Below, one piece after another: positions 57,047 through 64,000 of a stretch of 64,000 bases of DNA. Origin of the DNA: Methylomarinum vadi (lineage in GTDB: Bacteria; Pseudomonadota; Gammaproteobacteria; Methylococcales; Methylomonadaceae). The notes below the pieces were generated by a model, which saw only the letters and a list, made by a program, of their open reading frames with translations, made no database searches and was not told the origin of the DNA. The DNA lies in the NCBI RefSeq assembly GCF_000733935.1, contig NZ_JPON01000001.1:3172501-3236500 (forward strand), in the 5' to 3' direction. Positions within the stretch are counted from its first letter, which is position 1; each line of letters starts with the position of its first letter. Made by a program: the position numbers and the translations under genes.

Positions 57047-57231
57047 ATGGCTGAAAAAAACTTAGCGTAACAATGACCAAAAGTAAAATTGGTCGTTTAA
57101 AAAGTCATCAGGCTTGCCTGAAAGGGTTGGGTTTGAGAAAGATTCGTCAAACTGTTGAAGTTATTGATACGCCCGAGAATCGTGGCATGATCAATAAAAT
57201 TTCATACATGTTGAAAGTTGAGGAAGTTTAA
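57047..57231 (+). CDS. rpmD: 50S ribosomal protein L30, frame interrupted at an A7 run
   Basis: From ATG 57047 the frame reads Met-Ala-Glu-Lys-Asn-Leu-Ala-stop. With one base stepped back after the A run it continues [20 protein letters not shown] through to [15 protein letters not shown] and TAA 57231, a normal L30. The 185-bp span needs one extra base to make 62 codons. The A run forms A AAA AAC in zero frame, a classic -1 slippery site. Without slippage only an internal ATG (57073) gives a product, 52 aa lacking the first beta-strand. Sequence error, a real lesion, or slippage on A7 are all possible. Overlaps rplO by one base. Confidence 0.85.
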
Positions 57232-57665
57232 TGTACTTGAATAGTATCCAGTCTGCCTATGGAGCACGCAAAAAGTCTAAGCGAGTGGGCCGTGGCATAG
57301 GCTCAACTCTTGGTAAAACATGCGGCAGAGGCCATAAAGGGCAAAAATCTCGTAGCGGTGGTTTTCATAAAGTCGGTTTCGAGGGCGGTCAAATGCCTTT
57401 GCAACGCCGTTTGCCTAAGGTAGGTTTTACCTCTAGAATCAAAAAGCTTACTGCTGAATTGAGACTGAGCGAATTAGGGTTGGTTAACACTGATGTGGTC
57501 GACTTGAAAGCCTTGGTCGAGGCAAATCTGGTCCCTACTTTTACAAAAAAAGTAAAAGTGATCAAATCCGGCGAGGTGACTAAAGCCGTCACGATTAAAG
57601 GTTTGGCAGTAACAGCCGGTGCGAAACAGGCAATCGAAGCGGCCGGTGGCAAAGTAGAGGAATAA
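57231..57665 (+). CDS. rplO: 50S ribosomal protein L15
   Basis: 144-aa late-assembly protein, the same length as in E. coli. [20 protein letters not shown] and [20 protein letters not shown] are conserved. Its ATG overlaps the rpmD stop, so normal L30 translation to the end would help initiate it. Confidence 0.98.
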   Translation: MYLNSIQSAYGARKKSKRVGRGIGSTLGKTCGRGHKGQKSRSGGFHKVGFEGGQMPLQRRLPKVGFTSRIKKLTAELRLSELGLVNTDVVDLKALVEANLVPTFTKKVKVIKSGEVTKAVTIKGLAVTAGAKQAIEAAGGKVEE

Positions 57666-57669
57666 CGCA

Positions 57670-58992
57670 GTGAGTACTTCAAGAGCTGAAATGGCGAATA
57701 AAATAGGCGGGTTTTCAGAACTTAAGTCAAGGCTGCTTTTTGTTCTTGGAGCTTTCTTTGTTTATAGGGTAGGGGCCCATATTCCTGTGCCTGGGATTGA
57801 CCCCAAAGCGTTGGCCATTATGTTTGAACAACAGAGTGGTTCCATTCTGGATATGTTCAACATGTTTTCTGGTGGCGCCTTAAGAAGGTTGAGCCTGTTC
57901 GCGCTTGGGATCATGCCTTATATCTCTGCATCAATCATTATGCAGTTGATGACGGTCGTTATCCCCTCTTTAGAACAGATGAAAAAGGAAGGCGAAGCGG
58001 GCCGTCGCAAGATCTCCCAATATACCCGTTATGGCACCGTTGTGTTAGCGACATTTCAAGCGATTGGTATTTCCATTGCCTTGCAAAATCAAACGGCAGG
58101 TGGTTTAAACGTTGTAATCAATCCAGGTGTCGGCTTTATTATTGTTACTACCATTACGTTGGTTACAGGAACCATATTTTTAATGTGGTTAGGTGAGCAG
58201 GTAACGGAAAGAGGAATCGGAAATGGTATTTCGTTGATCATTTTTGCCGGTATCGTTTCGGGCTTGCCTTCTGCGATTGGCGGAACATTAGAATTGGCCA
58301 GAACCGGTGAAATGAATGGTGCATTTATTGTGCTGCTGTTTTTAATCGCGGTTGCGGTCACGGCTTTAGTCGTCTTTGTCGAGCGCGGCCAACGGCGGAT
58401 AATCATAAATTATCCAAAAAGACAGCAGGGCAGAAGAATGTACGCAGGCCAAAGCAGCTTTTTGCCGTTGAAATTAAATATGGCTGGCGTTATTCCTCCG
58501 ATCTTTGCTTCCAGCATTATTCTATTTCCTGCTACGATCGCTGGTTGGTTCGGCAACGCAGAAGGATTTAGTTGGTTGCAAGACATATCAACTGTCCTAT
58601 CGCCAGGGCAGCCTGTATATGTACTGTGCTATGCGACTGCAATCGTTTTTTTCTGCTTCTTCTATACGGCGATCGTATTTAATTCAAAAGAGACGGCAGA
58701 TAATTTGAAGAAATCGGGTGCGTTTTTGCCTGGTATAAGACCTGGTGCGCAAACATCAGCCTATATCGATAGAGTAATGACCCGCTTAACATTGGTTGGT
58801 GCGTTCTATATTACACTGGTATGTTTGTTACCCGAGTTTTTGATTGTGTACTGGAATGTGCCCTTTTATTTTGGTGGTACATCGTTGTTGATCATTGTAG
58901 TTGTGGTGATGGATTTTATCTCCCAAATGCAAACACATCTGATGACACAACAATATGATGGCCTGATGAAAAAGGCCAATCTGAAAAAGTAG
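57670..58992 (+). CDS. secY: Preprotein translocase subunit SecY
   Basis: Channel subunit of SecYEG, 440 aa with ten membrane helices. Start is GTG 57670. SecY landmarks are the plug-region [16 protein letters not shown] near residue 36, and the cytoplasmic loops [16 protein letters not shown] and [15 protein letters not shown]. It sits between rplO and rpmJ as in E. coli. Confidence 0.98.
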   Translation: MSTSRAEMANKIGGFSELKSRLLFVLGAFFVYRVGAHIPVPGIDPKALAIMFEQQSGSILDMFNMFSGGALRRLSLFALGIMPYISASIIMQLMTVVIPSLEQMKKEGEAGRRKISQYTRYGTVVLATFQAIGISIALQNQTAGGLNVVINPGVGFIIVTTITLVTGTIFLMWLGEQVTERGIGNGISLIIFAGIVSGLPSAIGGTLELARTGEMNGAFIVLLFLIAVAVTALVVFVERGQRRIIINYPKRQQGRRMYAGQSSFLPLKLNMAGVIPPIFASSIILFPATIAGWFGNAEGFSWLQDISTVLSPGQPVYVLCYATAIVFFCFFYTAIVFNSKETADNLKKSGAFLPGIRPGAQTSAYIDRVMTRLTLVGAFYITLVCLLPEFLIVYWNVPFYFGGTSLLIIVVVVMDFISQMQTHLMTQQYDGLMKKANLKK

Positions 58993-59016
58993 TTTATTGT
59001 ATCCAAGGGGATTGTT

Positions 59017-59130
59017 GTGAAAGTTCGCGCATCTGTAAAGAAAATTTGTAGAAATTGTAAGGTTATAAAAAGAAATGGTGTTGTACGTGTCATCTGTAAA
59101 GATGGAAGGCATAAGCAGCGTCAAGGTTGA
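59017..59130 (+). CDS. rpmJ: 50S ribosomal protein L36
   Basis: A 37-aa protein starting at GTG ([20 protein letters not shown]) with an AAGGGG ribosome site. The four zinc ligands Cys11, Cys14, Cys27 and His33 region ([11 protein letters not shown]) mark the zinc-binding form of L36. 75 bp with a good promoter follow before rpsM. Confidence 0.97.
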   Translation: MKVRASVKKICRNCKVIKRNGVVRVICKDGRHKQRQG

Positions 59131-59136
59131 ATTTTG

Positions 59137-59165
59137 TTGCGCTGGAATTGGTGGGATGCTATAAT
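59137..59165 (+). promoter_or_regulatory. Promoter for the alpha operon (rpsM-rpsK-rpsD-rpoA-rplQ)
   Basis: TTGCGC and a perfect TATAAT with a 17-base spacer; the -10 is preceded by TGC, an extended -10. Predicted start near 59172 gives a leader of about 34 nt to rpsM. Confidence 0.75.
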
Positions 59166-59205
59166 TTCGCGCTTAACTTTAGAGTACCGTTGTAGGAGTA
59201 TCTAG

Positions 59206-59562
59206 ATGGCACGTATTGCCGGAATAAACGTAGCAGAGCATAAGCATGCAGAAATAGCTTTAACTGCAATTTATGGTATTGGGCGTCAAACTGCAAAAAA
59301 TATTTGCGCTGAGGTTGGTATTGAACCTTCGGTTAAAATTAAAGATTTATCTGAAGACCAATTGGAGTCTATCCGTAAAGTAATTTCTGGCATGACTGTC
59401 GAAGGTGATCTTCGTAGAGAAGTCTCCATGAATATTAAGCGCTTGATGGATTTGGGCTGTTTTCGAGGTATTCGTCATCGTCGCGGATTACCGTTAAGAG
59501 GGCAAAGAACCAGAACTAATGCGCGTACTCGTAAAGGTCCTCGTAAACCGATTAGAAAATAA
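59206..59562 (+). CDS. rpsM: 30S ribosomal protein S13
   Basis: 118-aa head protein bridging to 50[21 protein letters not shown] and the C-terminal [19 protein letters not shown] are standard. First gene of the alpha group. Confidence 0.98.
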   Translation: MARIAGINVAEHKHAEIALTAIYGIGRQTAKNICAEVGIEPSVKIKDLSEDQLESIRKVISGMTVEGDLRREVSMNIKRLMDLGCFRGIRHRRGLPLRGQRTRTNARTRKGPRKPIRK

Positions 59563-59584
59563 GATATTCTTGGAAGGCTAAGAA

Positions 59585-59971
59585 ATGGCAACTCAAAATC
59601 GTGCAAAAAAACGAATTAAAAAAGAAGTCGCTGACGGCATTGCCCACGTTCATGCTTCTTTTAATAATACCATAATTACCATTACCGATAGAAAAGGTAA
59701 TGCTCTGTCCTGGGCTACTTCGGGCGGCTCCGGATTTCGTGGCTCTCGTAAAAGCACGCCCTTTGCTGCCCAGGTCGCTGCGGAAAAAGCCGGCTCAATT
59801 GCTCAGGAATACGGTATGAAAAATCTTGACGTCATGATTAAAGGTCCTGGTCCCGGTCGAGAGTCAGCTGTACGTTCTTTGAACAATCTGGGTTTTAAAA
59901 TTTCTAATATAGTTGACGTGACTCCTATTCCACACAATGGATGTCGCCCACCTAAAAAACGCCGCGTTTAA
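59585..59971 (+). CDS. rpsK: 30S ribosomal protein S11
   Basis: 128-aa platform protein near the mRNA exit. [20 protein letters not shown] and [19 protein letters not shown] are diagnostic. Confidence 0.98.
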   Translation: MATQNRAKKRIKKEVADGIAHVHASFNNTIITITDRKGNALSWATSGGSGFRGSRKSTPFAAQVAAEKAGSIAQEYGMKNLDVMIKGPGPGRESAVRSLNNLGFKISNIVDVTPIPHNGCRPPKKRRV

Positions 59972-59989
59972 GATTTCGGAGTAGTTATA

Positions 59990-60610
59990 ATGGCAAGATA
60001 TCTTGGTCCGACTTGTAAGCTAAGTCGCAGAGAAGGTACGGATTTGTTCCTCAAAAGCAGAGGCAAATCGTTAGAAGGGAAGTGTAAGCTTGATCAACGT
60101 CCTGGTCAACATGGTACCAAGCGTACCAGAAGCTCGGACTATGCTTTGCAGCTTCGTGCAAAACAAAGAATTCGCCGGATGTACGGAGTTCTGGAAAAAC
60201 AATTCAGGAATTATTACAAGAAGGCTGACCAGCAAAAAGGTGCAACCGGTCAAAATTTATTGAATATGCTGGAAAGTCGTCTGGATAACGTGGTTTACAG
60301 AATGGGTTACGCAGCAACTCGTGCGGAAGCAAGGCAATTGGTTTCCCATAAAGCCATTTTGGTTAATGATCAAGTAACAAATATACCCTCTTACCAAGTG
60401 CAGCCAGGTGACGTTGTTAAGGTTAGAGAAAAAGCAAAAAAACAACAGCGGATCATTGACTCGTTGACTGTGACCGAACAATACGGTTTTCCAGTTTGGG
60501 TCGAGGTAAATTCTAAGGAAATGAGTGGAACCTTCAAATCATTGCCTGATCGTGCCGATTTAGGTAGTGAAATAAATGAGCAGCTGGTTGTAGAGCTTTA
60601 TTCTAAATAA
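59990..60610 (+). CDS. rpsD: 30S ribosomal protein S4
   Basis: 206-aa assembly initiator and alpha-operon repressor in E. coli. [20 protein letters not shown] start; the S4 RNA-binding domain [20 protein letters not shown] is in the middle. No zinc cysteines of the alternative S4 type are seen. Confidence 0.98.
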   Translation: MARYLGPTCKLSRREGTDLFLKSRGKSLEGKCKLDQRPGQHGTKRTRSSDYALQLRAKQRIRRMYGVLEKQFRNYYKKADQQKGATGQNLLNMLESRLDNVVYRMGYAATRAEARQLVSHKAILVNDQVTNIPSYQVQPGDVVKVREKAKKQQRIIDSLTVTEQYGFPVWVEVNSKEMSGTFKSLPDRADLGSEINEQLVVELYSK

Positions 60611-60629
60611 CTATTCTGAGATTTATATT

Positions 60630-61634
60630 ATGCAGAATTCAATTGCTGGCTTGTTAAGACCTCAATTAGTTGAGGTTGTAAGTCAGACGGCAAACCATTC
60701 GCGAATTGTTATCGAACCCTTAGAACGAGGATTCGGGCATTCATTGGGAAACGCATTAAGACGAGTTTTATTGTCTTCTATTCCAGGGTGTGCAGTTACA
60801 GAAGTTGAGATAGAAGGCGTCTTGCACGAGTACACTACCATCGAGGGTGTGCATGAGGATGTGATCGATATCCTGCTCAATTTGAAGAAGCTTGCTGTAA
60901 TCCTGCATTCCAAAGATGAAGTCACATTAACTCTGACAAAAAGTGGTCCAGGTCCTGTCAAGGCAGGTGATATCAAATTACCTCACGACGTTGAGATCGT
61001 GAATTCTGATCTTGTGATCGCTAATCTAACTCAGGAAGGAAGCATTAATATTAACCTGAAGATAGAGCGTGGTCGTGGTTATGTTCCGGCTCATGCCAGA
61101 AAAGAAAACATGGAGAACATTCCAATCGGGTCTTTGATGGTGGATGCTTCTTTTAGCCCGGTGACCAAGGTGGCTTATCATGTGGAAAGTACTCGTGTTG
61201 AACAACGTACTAATCTTGATAAGTTGATCGTTGAGTTGGAAACTAATGGAACCGTCGATCCGGAAGAGACTATTAAGCTCGCTGCCACGATATTGCATGA
61301 TCAGTTATCTGTTTTTGTAGACTTTGAAAAGGTCAAAGAGCAGGTGGTGGAAGAGCCGACAGAGCCGGAGCCGGAATTCGATCCTATCTTGTTGCGTCCA
61401 GTTGATGATCTGGAACTGACTGTTAGATCGGCAAATTGCTTGAAAGCTGAAAATATATTCTATATTGGTGATTTGATTCAGCGGACAGAAGTTGAGTTAT
61501 TAAAAACTCCAAATTTGGGTAAAAAATCCTTAACAGAGATTAAAGATATACTTGCAATAAAAGGTTTATCATTGGGTATGCGTCTTGAAAATTGGCCGCC
61601 CGAAAATCTGGATCAATCCCAAGCTGGAATGTAA
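60630..61634 (+). CDS. rpoA: RNA polymerase subunit alpha
   Basis: 334-aa alpha subunit (329 in E. coli). N-terminal dimerisation and beta-binding domain ([21 protein letters not shown]), an acidic linker ([13 protein letters not shown], about residues 240-252), then the C-terminal domain that contacts UP elements and activators ([20 protein letters not shown]). Confidence 0.98.
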   Translation: MQNSIAGLLRPQLVEVVSQTANHSRIVIEPLERGFGHSLGNALRRVLLSSIPGCAVTEVEIEGVLHEYTTIEGVHEDVIDILLNLKKLAVILHSKDEVTLTLTKSGPGPVKAGDIKLPHDVEIVNSDLVIANLTQEGSININLKIERGRGYVPAHARKENMENIPIGSLMVDASFSPVTKVAYHVESTRVEQRTNLDKLIVELETNGTVDPEETIKLAATILHDQLSVFVDFEKVKEQVVEEPTEPEPEFDPILLRPVDDLELTVRSANCLKAENIFYIGDLIQRTEVELLKTPNLGKKSLTEIKDILAIKGLSLGMRLENWPPENLDQSQAGM

Positions 61635-61657
61635 ACTAATATAAGGTCGTTGTAGAA

Positions 61658-62044
61658 ATGAGACATCGTAAATCTGGAAGACAGTTAAATAGAAATAGTA
61701 GTCATCGGAAAGCTATGTTTAGCAATATGGCAGGTTCTTTGATCAGGCATGAGTTGATAAAGACCACTTTGCCTAAGGCTAAAGAATTGCGGAAAGTCGC
61801 TGAACCTTTGATTACAATGTCAAAAGTGGATAGCGTCGCTAAGAGGCGTCAAGCATTCGCGAAATTACGTGATCGCGAAGTTGTGTCCAAGCTTTTCAAT
61901 GAGCTGGGGCCGCGTTATCAACAAAGACCCGGTGGTTATCTACGAATTATAAAATGTGGCTACAGGCCCGGAGATGATGCTCCGATGGCTTATGTTGAGT
62001 TGGTAGACCGACCCGAGAGTCAGGATGTCTCCGAGGAAGAATAA
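61658..62044 (+). CDS. rplQ: 50S ribosomal protein L17
   Basis: 128-aa tunnel-exit protein, as in E. coli (127). [20 protein letters not shown] and [20 protein letters not shown] are conserved. Last gene of the transcription unit, followed at once by a strong terminator. Confidence 0.98.
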   Translation: MRHRKSGRQLNRNSSHRKAMFSNMAGSLIRHELIKTTLPKAKELRKVAEPLITMSKVDSVAKRRQAFAKLRDREVVSKLFNELGPRYQQRPGGYLRIIKCGYRPGDDAPMAYVELVDRPESQDVSEEE

Positions 62045-62046
62045 GC

Positions 62047-62074
62047 AAAAGCCGGCGTAAGCCGGCTTTTTTTT
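62047..62074 (+). terminator. Rho-independent terminator after rplQ
   Basis: AAAAGCCGGC and GCCGGCTTTT form a perfect 10-bp stem with a GTAA loop and eight Ts in a row. It closes the long ribosomal-protein cluster two bases after the rplQ stop. The next 239 bp to fdxA carry no gene. Confidence 0.95.
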
Positions 62075-62260
62075 GCCTAGAATATAGTACGGTTTAGGAT
62101 GAGGTCGGGGCGACAATAAAATTTTAGTTTACGGCCGCCATTAAGCTAACATGAGCTGGGGGTGATTTTTTGGCGGCGGACTAAAGGCTATATGATGGAT
62201 GAGCAAACGTATAGAGCGGAGCGTATTCTAGTACTAGTTTGATTGTGGGGGAGGCTTGCA

Positions 62261-62290
62261 TATCCGGCCACAAGCTAAGTCGGCCGGATA
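62261..62290. other. Inverted repeat downstream of fdxA
   Basis: TATCCGGCC (62261-62269) pairs with GGCCGGATA (62282-62290), a perfect 9-bp stem, 24 bp beyond the fdxA stop on the minus strand. There is no U-run, so it may be a weak or Rho-assisted terminator or a stabilising hairpin. Confidence 0.5.
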
Positions 62291-62313
62291 CATGAGGAAG
62301 AAAGGCGGCGGGC

Positions 62314-62637
62314 TTATCGTTCGAGTAACTCGGCTTTGTCGGGTTTTCCGTTCCACTCGTCGGCATCCGGTAATGCGTCCTTTACTTCGGTAATGCTCGG
62401 CCATGTTTTGGCCAATTCTGCGTTTAGTTCAATAAACATCTCCTGCCCTTCAGGAAGTTCATCTTCGGCGAATATTGCATTTGCCGGACACTCTGGTTCG
62501 CATAGGGTGCAATCGATACATTCATCCGGATCAATCACTAAAAAATTCGGCCCTTCGTGAAAACAGTCGACCGGGCATACATCGACGCAATCGGTAAATT
62601 TACATTTGATACAATTTTCTGTGACTACAAAGGTCAT
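62314..62637 (-). CDS. fdxA: 7Fe ferredoxin FdxA
   Basis: A 107-aa electron carrier with one [3Fe-4S] and one [4Fe-4S] cluster. The N-terminal cluster region reads [17 protein letters not shown] and the second [12 protein letters not shown], with the pattern of Azotobacter-type ferredoxin I. The family supports low-potential redox reactions; a specific partner is not indicated by the neighbours. It stands alone between an inverted repeat and 177 bp of AT-rich spacer. Confidence 0.96.
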   Translation of the reverse strand: MTFVVTENCIKCKFTDCVDVCPVDCFHEGPNFLVIDPDECIDCTLCEPECPANAIFAEDELPEGQEMFIELNAELAKTWPSITEVKDALPDADEWNGKPDKAELLER

Positions 62638-62814
62638 GGTTTCATCCGATAGTTAATAAGGAATTATTCGCGATATATTAGCAGAAACCGAGGCATTAAA
62701 AAATAACCGTTATAGCATGAAGCGGCTTATTGTTTTTACGGTGTTGCTAGAAAAGCGTTGAATACTTATTGCAAGAAGTTTAATGCAATAGTAACGATTA
62801 AACTGTAGTGTTGT

Positions 62815-63501
62815 TTAGTAATTGTGCGTCGAAAATAACGATAGAAACTTGCTCTTGCCTTCATTCATATTGTGTTGGGCTTTTGCAAGCGCCATGCTGG
62901 CGTTTTTTTGTAGCTGTAAATCGGCTAGCATTTGTTCTTTGCGGGTAGGGGCTTTTATTGCGGCGGTAAAATATTTTACCGCGTCGGAAAATTTATCTTG
63001 TGAAAGTAAATAATCGCCATAAAAATAATTTGCGTCGATACCATTGGGATTTATTGATAATGCCTTTTTTAATAATTGTTCCGCTTTGTCTTTGTCTCCA
63101 AATGAAATAGGCCATCCCGGCACCATGTAATAAAGCGTGCCTAAAGTGACGTAGGCGGCTCCTTCAAGTGCATCCGGTTGAGTCTTTATGGCGTCTTCCA
63201 AAAGGCTTTTTGCGGCGTCTAAGGACTTCAGGGCTGTTAAGGCTGGCTCAAATTCCGCATTTGCCGACAAGAGAATGGCTTGCCAAATTCTGGGTTCGGC
63301 GGCATGAGGATAGCGTTGGCCCACTGTGCGAGCCCTTTGTAAGAGTAAGGGGTAATCGGTCTTTTGCTGTTCAGGCGTTTTTAGGTAGTAGCTTATCGCC
63401 CAATCGGATTCAATCCGGCTGATTGAGTCGGACAATGGGGAGGCTGCGACAATGCCTGAGTTAAAAAGTAGCAAAAAAGCAACAACAGTGGTTTTATTCA
63501 T
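62815..63501 (-). CDS. Secreted TPR-repeat protein
   Basis: A 228-aa protein with a signal peptide (TTVVAFLLLFNSGIVAAS) and TPR-like helices. Examples are AEPRIWQAILLSANAEFEPALTAL, KAEQLLKKALSINPNGIDANYFYGDYL and FSDAVKYFTAAIKAP (parts quoted under the length limit). Related periplasmic TPR proteins act as scaffolds or as TRAP-transporter accessory TatT; no transporter is adjacent, so function is open. An imperfect repeat (ATTGCA/TGCAAT near 62769-62790) lies past its stop. Confidence 0.75.
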   Translation of the reverse strand: MNKTTVVAFLLLFNSGIVAASPLSDSISRIESDWAISYYLKTPEQQKTDYPLLLQRARTVGQRYPHAAEPRIWQAILLSANAEFEPALTALKSLDAAKSLLEDAIKTQPDALEGAAYVTLGTLYYMVPGWPISFGDKDKAEQLLKKALSINPNGIDANYFYGDYLLSQDKFSDAVKYFTAAIKAPTRKEQMLADLQLQKNASMALAKAQHNMNEGKSKFLSLFSTHNY

Positions 63502-63549
63502 ACAGGAAATATAGAGTAAAACGAACTATATTTCAATATGTATTTAAAA

Positions 63550-64000
63550 TTAATCTTTTATAGGCCAGTCACGGTAAGGGAATTTGCATAAATTGTTGTT
63601 GTAATAGCGCAAATCATGGGTGACTTCCTTGCCTAGCCAAGAAGGCTTGTGAAACTCCTCGTCTAAAGACGATAACTCGATTTCTGCAACAACTAGTCCT
63701 TGGTTGGCGCCTAGAAATTCGTCTATTTCCCAAGTGTGTTTATCCTGGGCAACAAAATGTCGTTTTTTCTCAATTAGCGGCTTATGGCAAAGTTGCTCTA
63801 AGATTTCGTTTGCTTCTGATAATGGGATTTCGTATTCGTACTCCAGTCGATGTGTTCCAATAACTGCGCTTTTAATGTTTATCCAGGCATGAGTGTCGGA
63901 TATTCTGATGCGGATGGAGTTCTGCTTAGTGCTGCTTAAATATCCTTGCTTGTAGTAAACGCTCTTTTTAATATGCTGGCGCCACTCGTCATTGGCTAGC
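63550..64000 (-). CDS. CYTH-domain protein, partial (5' end outside window)
   Basis: The minus-strand frame is open from the window edge to a TAA at 63550-63552, about 150 codons, so the N-terminal part with the usual ExExK motif is missing. The visible part fits the CYTH/triphosphate-tunnel fold: SIRIRISDTHAWINIKSA, then RLEYEYEIPLSEANEIL, then a C-terminal HTWEIDEFLGANQGLVVAEI. Alternating Arg, Lys and Glu line the tunnel in this family, which includes adenylate cyclase, thiamine triphosphatase and tripolyphosphatase activities. Which applies cannot be decided here. Confidence 0.82.
   Translation of the reverse strand, partial: LANDEWRQHIKKSVYYKQGYLSSTKQNSIRIRISDTHAWINIKSAVIGTHRLEYEYEIPLSEANEILEQLCHKPLIEKKRHFVAQDKHTWEIDEFLGANQGLVVAEIELSSLDEEFHKPSWLGKEVTHDLRYYNNNLCKFPYRDWPIKD

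Noticed and set aside
62079-62313. A small gene between rplQ and fdxA
   Set aside because: No frame with a plausible start, ribosome site or recognisable product was seen; only an inverted repeat is present.

Overview
The window is about 64 kb of bacterial chromosome and is almost entirely core housekeeping DNA. The gene order (tRNA-Tyr/Gly/Thr-tuf-tRNA-Trp-secE-nusG-rplKAJL-rpoBC, then rpsLG-fusA-tuf-S10-spc-alpha), the hemA-prfA-prmC and lolB-ispE-tRNA-prs-rplY-pth clusters, and mreBCD-mrdA-rodA-mltB-rlpA-dacA-ybeD-lipBA all point to a gammaproteobacterium. A GatCAB amidotransferase indicates indirect Asn-tRNA or Gln-tRNA synthesis, which enteric bacteria lack. I lean towards a Methylococcales-like lineage, but nothing diagnostic of methanotrophy is present, so that is only an impression.

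Layout. 1-3635: the distal part of an rRNA operon (tRNA-Ala, 23S, 5S, terminator). 3636-4144: a gene-free cluster of direct and inverted repeats. 4158-5207: a cupin gene and a divergent DoxX-family gene. 5268-8463 (minus): gatCAB. 8576-20399 (plus): cell-shape and peptidoglycan genes (mreBCD, mrdA, rodA, mltB, rlpA, dacA, D-amino-acid transaminase), then ybeD, a heme-binding-type protein, lipB and lipA. 20424-24967 (minus): a frameshifted HExxH protein gene, a JAMM/MPN protein gene, prmC, prfA and hemA. 25114-30619 (plus): a TPR lipoprotein gene, lolB, ispE, tRNA-Gln, prs, rplY and pth. 30763-44213: tRNA-Tyr/Gly/Thr, tuf, tRNA-Trp, secE, nusG, rplKAJL and rpoBC. 44386-62044: rpsL to rplQ with a second tuf. 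62314-64000 (minus): fdxA, a TPR protein gene and a partial CYTH-domain gene.

How the genes work together. The right half is the transcription and translation apparatus: RNA polymerase beta, beta' and alpha, both elongation factors, 31 ribosomal proteins including L25, and SecE/SecY. The left half couples the elongasome scaffold (MreBCD), the PBP2-RodA synthase pair and peptidoglycan trimming enzymes. PrmC methylates the release factor encoded beside it, and LipB and LipA carry out successive steps of lipoate synthesis.

The most notable observations are small. rpmD (L30) is out of frame at an A7 run that also forms a canonical A AAA AAC slippery heptamer. mreC appears to begin at an ATA codon. 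A HExxH protein gene has lost exactly one base. A structured repeat near the rRNA operon shows a compensatory base-pair change between its two copies. A good promoter lies upstream of, not downstream of, the terminator between rpoC and rpsL. I found no CRISPR array, prophage, insertion sequence, toxin-antitoxin pair or novel defence system.
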